Shown here piece after piece: positions 60,770 to 64,000 of a stretch of 64,000 nucleotides of DNA. The notes beneath the pieces are model-generated. The model did not search any database, was not told the DNA's origin, and worked only from the letters and a program-made list of their open reading frames with translations. Source of the DNA: Rhizobium sp. Root483D2 (GTDB lineage Bacteria; Pseudomonadota; Alphaproteobacteria; Rhizobiales; Rhizobiaceae). Each line of letters opens with the position of its first letter. The stretch's first letter is position 1. Position numbers and translations under genes: made by a program. The stretch spans positions 271,958 to 335,957 of the forward strand of contig NZ_LMFB01000019.1 of assembly GCF_001426685.1 (NCBI RefSeq), read 5' to 3'.

Positions 60770-61411
60770 CTATTGAGGCGCGGCCTGATCCGGATGGGCC
60801 GCTGCAAAGGCGGGCAGCGCGGCACATCGCTCGGCAATGGCCACCGTGCGTGCGCAGTCCGCTAGATCGACATTCCAGCGCCGGGCATTGTAGAGCTGCG
60901 GCACGAGGCAGAGATCGGCCATGCCCGGCCTGTCACCATGACAGAAGGTGCCGGTTGCCGGGTGATCGAGAAGGCGTTCGAAGGCGGTGAGACCTTCACC
61001 GATGAACTTGCGCATCCAGGCCGCGCGCGCCGCCTCCGGATCGCTCGCCTGCTGCATGACATGGGCGACGATGCCGAGATTGCAGGTGGGATGAATGTCC
61101 ATGGCAATGGCGTAGGAGAGGGCGCGGACGCGGTGGCGGCCCAGCGGATCGGCGGGCAGGAAGGGCGTGTCCGGCCGCGTTTCCGCCAGATATTCAATGA
61201 TGGCAAGCGACTGCGTCAGCATATGGCCATCGATCTCAAGGGCTGGAACCAGACCCTGCGGATTGCGGGCGAGATGCTCCGGCTGCTTGTGCTGTCCGCT
61301 CAACAGATCGACCGGTACGGAGCTGTAGGGAATATCCAGCATGTTGAGCGCAATCCGTACCCGGTAGCTGGCGGAAGAGCGCCAGTAGTCGAAGAGAACC
61401 GGAGAGGTCAT
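60770..61411 (-). CDS. maiA: maleylacetoacetate isomerase (zeta-class GST)
   Basis: A 213-residue zeta-class glutathione transferase isomerising maleylacetoacetate to fumarylacetoacetate. The active-site motif reads RSSASYRVRIAL (the GST-zeta SSCS motif with Ala in the Cys position, as often in bacteria). The GSH-site segment ALEIDGHMLTQSLAIIEYL and the C-terminal helical domain are present. The ATG at 61411 shares one base with the stop of the fumarylacetoacetase gene (TGATG), which fixes the start. Last gene of the hmgA-fah-maiA group. Confidence 0.93.
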   Translation of the reverse strand: MTSPVLFDYWRSSASYRVRIALNMLDIPYSSVPVDLLSGQHKQPEHLARNPQGLVPALEIDGHMLTQSLAIIEYLAETRPDTPFLPADPLGRHRVRALSYAIAMDIHPTCNLGIVAHVMQQASDPEAARAAWMRKFIGEGLTAFERLLDHPATGTFCHGDRPGMADLCLVPQLYNARRWNVDLADCARTVAIAERCAALPAFAAAHPDQAAPQ

Positions 61412-62439
61412 CAGGATTGCCTCGCGCCGGGTTGATATTTCGCCACGGTCTGCTCGATCGTGCCGAAGATCGAATGCCTGGTCTTGTCTTTCATTTCGAT
61501 CCGCACGGTGTCGCCGAAATGCAGGAACGGCGTGATGGGCGCGCCTGTCTCGATGGTCTCGATGGTGCGGATTTCGGCGATGCAGGAATAGCCAGCGCCA
61601 CCTTGTGAAACAGGTTTGCCCGGTCCGCCGTCGAGCTTGTTGGAAACGGTGCCCGAGCCGATGATGGTTCCGGCGCAAAGCGGCCGGGTTTTGGCCGCAT
61701 GGGCAACCAGTTCACCAAAATCGAAGGTCATGTCGATACCGGCATTGGCGCGGCCGAAGGGGTTTCCGTTGAGATCGACGAGAAGTGGAAGGTGCAGCTT
61801 GCCTCCATCCCAGGCGTCGCCCAGGTCTTCCGGCGTGACCGCAACAGGTGAAAATGCAGAGGAGGGCTTCGACTGGAAGAAGCCGAAACCCTTGGCGAGT
61901 TCGGCCGGGATGAGGCCGCGTAGGGAGACATCGTTGACCAGCATGATCAGGCGGATCGCGGCCCTGGCAGCCTCGGGTGTTGCGCCCATCGGCACGTCAT
62001 CGGTGATGACGGCTATCTCTGCCTCCATGTCGATCCCATAGGCCTCGTCCGCCATCACGATCGGATCGCGGGGGGAAAGAAACGCGTCGGAGCCGCCCTG
62101 ATACATCAAGGGCTCGGTCCAGAAGGAGGCGGGCATTTCGGCGTTGCGGGCCTTGCGCACCAGTTCGACGTGATTGACATAGGCCGAGCCATCCGCCCAC
62201 TGATAGGCACGCGGCAGGGGAGAGGCGGCCTCGTGTTCATGGAAGCGCTGCGAAGGCTGTGCGCCGGTTTCCAGACCGTCCGCGACCTCGCCAAGGCGCG
62301 GGCCGGCATGGGCCCAGTCGTCCAGCGCCGCCTGCAGCGTGCGGGCGATATGGCCGACTTCGGAACAACGGGTCAAATCCCGGGACACGACGACCAGGCG
62401 GCCATCGCGGGTGGAGTCCTTGAGTGTGGCAAGCTTCAT
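61411..62439 (-). CDS. fahA: fumarylacetoacetate hydrolase family protein
   Basis: A 342-residue FAH-fold hydrolase, predicted to split fumarylacetoacetate to fumarate and acetoacetate, the end of tyrosine and homogentisate breakdown. Metal-binding acids are in DMEAEIAVITDDV, and the catalytic-loop segment LMLVNDVSLRG plus TIIGSGTVSN follow. Placement between hmgA and maiA supports the specific role over other FAH-family reactions. It is shorter than the eukaryotic enzyme, as is usual in rhizobia. It ends in the TGATG overlap with maiA. Confidence 0.92.
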   Translation of the reverse strand: MKLATLKDSTRDGRLVVVSRDLTRCSEVGHIARTLQAALDDWAHAGPRLGEVADGLETGAQPSQRFHEHEAASPLPRAYQWADGSAYVNHVELVRKARNAEMPASFWTEPLMYQGGSDAFLSPRDPIVMADEAYGIDMEAEIAVITDDVPMGATPEAARAAIRLIMLVNDVSLRGLIPAELAKGFGFFQSKPSSAFSPVAVTPEDLGDAWDGGKLHLPLLVDLNGNPFGRANAGIDMTFDFGELVAHAAKTRPLCAGTIIGSGTVSNKLDGGPGKPVSQGGAGYSCIAEIRTIETIETGAPITPFLHFGDTVRIEMKDKTRHSIFGTIEQTVAKYQPGARQS

Positions 62440-62489
62440 GCTGGTTTCCGTTCTTTATCTATGCGCCGCCTTGTCCCTCAATATTAAAT

Positions 62490-62626
62490 TGCGGCCTTGC
62501 CCCTCACCCTAGCCCTCTCCCCGCAGGCGGGGAGAGGGGACGATGGAGCTTGCCGCTTGTCCCTTCTCCCGGCCTGCGGGGAGAAGGTGCCCGACAGGGC
62601 GGAAGAGGGGCCTTTGTCGTTGGGCT
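62490..62626. repeat. RIME1-like palindromic repeat between hmgA and fahA
   Basis: Two palindromes about 50 bases apart: CCCTCTCCCCGC-ag-GCGGGGAGAGGG near 62511-62538, and CCTTCTCCC-ggcctgc-GGGGAGAAGG near 62562-62588. Outer words are GCCCCTCACCCTAG at the left and GAAGAGGGGC at the right. This is the classic appearance of rhizobial RIME1 intergenic mosaic elements. It fills almost the whole gap between two co-directional genes and could modulate the hmgA-fahA transcript. Confidence 0.75.
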
Positions 62627-63982
62627 TCACCGGATCCCGGGCGTGCCGTCGAATTTCCGCTCCAGGCCGTCCCAGCATTCGAGATAGTCGTCCTGCAGCG
62701 TTTCCAGTTCGGCGGCGTAGCGGGTGAGTTGCTGCGGGTAGCGGGTCTCGAACATGAAGGCCATGGTATGGTCGAGCTTCACGGGCTTCAGTTCGCTGTT
62801 GGAAGCTTTCTCGAAGCCGGGTGCGTCTGGTCCGTGTGGCAGCATCATATTGTGCAGGCTCATGCCGCCGGGCACGAAGCCCTCTTCCTTGGCGTCATAT
62901 TGGCCATGGATCAGGCCCATGAATTCGCTCATGATGTTGCGGTGGTACCAGGGCGGGCGGAACGTATGTTCGGCCACCAGCCAGCGCGGTGGGAAGATGA
63001 CGAAATCGACATTGGCGGTGCCGGCCTCCTCCGTCGGGGCCGTCAGCACCGTGAAGATCGACGGGTCGGGATGATCGAACAGGATGGCGCCGACCGGCGA
63101 AAACGTCCGCAGATCATATTTGAAGGGTGCGTAATTGCCGTGCCAGGCGATGACATCGAGCGGCGAATGGCCGATCTCGGTAACGTAGAACTTCCCGCAC
63201 CATTTCACATGCACCCGGCAGGGCGTTTCCTTGTCCTCGTAGGCGGCCACCGGTGTCTTGAAATCGCGCGGATTGGCAAGGCAGTTGGCGCCGATCGGGC
63301 CGCGATCCGGCAGGGTGAATTTGGCGCCGTAATTCTCGCAGATATATCCCCGCCAGACTGAGCCTTCGCCAAGCCGCGAGACCTTGAACATCATGCCGCG
63401 CGGGACGAGGCAGATCTCCGACGGTTCGACATCCATGATCCCCATTTCGGTGAAGACGCGGATGGCGCCGAGTTGCGGTACGATCAAAAGTTCGCCATCG
63501 GCGTCGAAGAAATAGTCGTCGATCATGTCATCGTTGAAGATATAGGCATGGGCGGCCATGCCGACCTGGGTCATGACGTCGCCGGCGGCAGTCATGGTGC
63601 GGATGCCGGAAAGGAAATTGAGCGTTTCCGCCGGTTCCGGGATCGGGCTCCAGCGCAATTGTCCAAGCGGCAGGGAGTGATCGTCGAGACAGGGCGCCGA
63701 TTTCCAGAAAGGGTAGCTGGCATTGGAGAAACGGCGCGTGTGGCGCACGCTCGGGCGGATGCGGTAGAGCCAGGAGCGTTCATTGGTGCCGCGCGGTGCG
63801 GTGAAGGGGGAACCGGAAAGCTGTTCGGCATACAGGCCGTAATTGCATTTCTGCGGGCTGTTCTGGCCTTGGGGCAGGGCGCCGGGAAGAGATTCCGTTT
63901 CGAAGTCATTGCCGAAGCCGGGCATATATTGCGGGCTGTTGACCTGCGCATCGGCCGCCGCCGTCCGGGTTTTTTCCAGCAT
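62627..63982 (-). CDS. hmgA: homogentisate 1,2-dioxygenase
   Basis: A 451-residue non-haem iron dioxygenase opening homogentisate to maleylacetoacetate. Recognisable segments are [12 protein letters not shown] at the N-terminus and, in the C-terminal cupin, [29 protein letters not shown] with iron-ligand His and Glu. The [11 protein letters not shown] motif with further His residues is also intact. AAGGAGGATC precedes ATG 63982. First gene in the window of the homogentisate operon; the RIME1-like element separates it from fahA. Complete and of normal length. Confidence 0.96.
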   Translation of the reverse strand: MLEKTRTAAADAQVNSPQYMPGFGNDFETESLPGALPQGQNSPQKCNYGLYAEQLSGSPFTAPRGTNERSWLYRIRPSVRHTRRFSNASYPFWKSAPCLDDHSLPLGQLRWSPIPEPAETLNFLSGIRTMTAAGDVMTQVGMAAHAYIFNDDMIDDYFFDADGELLIVPQLGAIRVFTEMGIMDVEPSEICLVPRGMMFKVSRLGEGSVWRGYICENYGAKFTLPDRGPIGANCLANPRDFKTPVAAYEDKETPCRVHVKWCGKFYVTEIGHSPLDVIAWHGNYAPFKYDLRTFSPVGAILFDHPDPSIFTVLTAPTEEAGTANVDFVIFPPRWLVAEHTFRPPWYHRNIMSEFMGLIHGQYDAKEEGFVPGGMSLHNMMLPHGPDAPGFEKASNSELKPVKLDHTMAFMFETRYPQQLTRYAAELETLQDDYLECWDGLERKFDGTPGIR

Positions 63983-64000
63983 CGCTTGATCCTCCTTCGT

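Overview
This 64 kb window looks like ordinary chromosome of an alphaproteobacterium of the family Rhizobiaceae (Rhizobium/Agrobacterium/Sinorhizobium group). The evidence is the glycogen operon order glgP-glgB-glgC-glgA-pgm, a CpdR-type response regulator next to an N-formylglutamate amidohydrolase and a hisN-type phosphatase, a suhB-type small RNA, a small heat-shock gene behind a ROSE-like RNA thermometer, an Omp10-like lipoprotein beside homospermidine synthase, and RIME-like palindromic repeats. Base composition is uniformly high GC. I see no insertion sequence, prophage, CRISPR array or integration scar. Genus and species cannot be decided from the window.

Layout. 0.1-1.3 kb: an aldo/keto reductase and a small unknown gene. 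1.5-10.6 kb (minus): glycogen synthesis and breakdown, translationally coupled at two ATGA junctions. 10.9-11.9 kb: a lone TadG-like protein. 12.0-18.7 kb (minus): three genes encoding two transglutaminase-like proteins (one fused to DUF2126) and a circularly permuted ATP-grasp/alpha-E fusion. This is a widespread but biochemically undefined predicted peptide-ligase system and the best candidate here for an undescribed pathway. 18.8-23.8 kb: an accessory block with a BBE-like flavoprotein, three VOC proteins, a DUF1579 gene broken by one in-frame TAA, a DUF899 protein, and a divergent MarR regulator with a perfect 12-bp palindrome inside its promoter. 24-28 kb: a methyltransferase, a CDF-family transporter and ilvD.

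28.1-36.5 kb: tRNA-Val(GAC), cpdR, an N-formylglutamate amidohydrolase, a suhB-type sRNA antisense to the leader of hisN, an alpha/beta hydrolase, hsp20 with a sigma-32-like promoter and ROSE-like element, an SBF-type transporter divergent from a LysR regulator, and a threonine aldolase. 36.8-43.8 kb: glutamate synthase gltB and gltD, separated by two small genes (an orphan AbrB/VapB-like protein and a 55-residue membrane protein). 44-52.6 kb: envelope genes, namely a DegP-type protease, an SGNH-fold (DUF459) protein that seems to lack its catalytic Ser and His, an MltB-type transglycosylase, galU, an outer-membrane beta-barrel, and an NfeD/SPFH pair.

52.8-64 kb: the preQ0 operon queC-queD-queE converging on and overlapping hemH, a periplasmic 5'-nucleotidase with a C-terminal LysM domain and a TTG start, an Omp10-like lipoprotein, homospermidine synthase, an alpha/beta hydrolase, and the homogentisate branch of tyrosine catabolism (hmgA, fumarylacetoacetase, maleylacetoacetate isomerase). 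Most of the window is core metabolism and envelope maintenance. The less explained parts are the ATP-grasp cluster, the MarR/VOC/DUF block, the gltB-gltD insert and the intergenic RNA elements.
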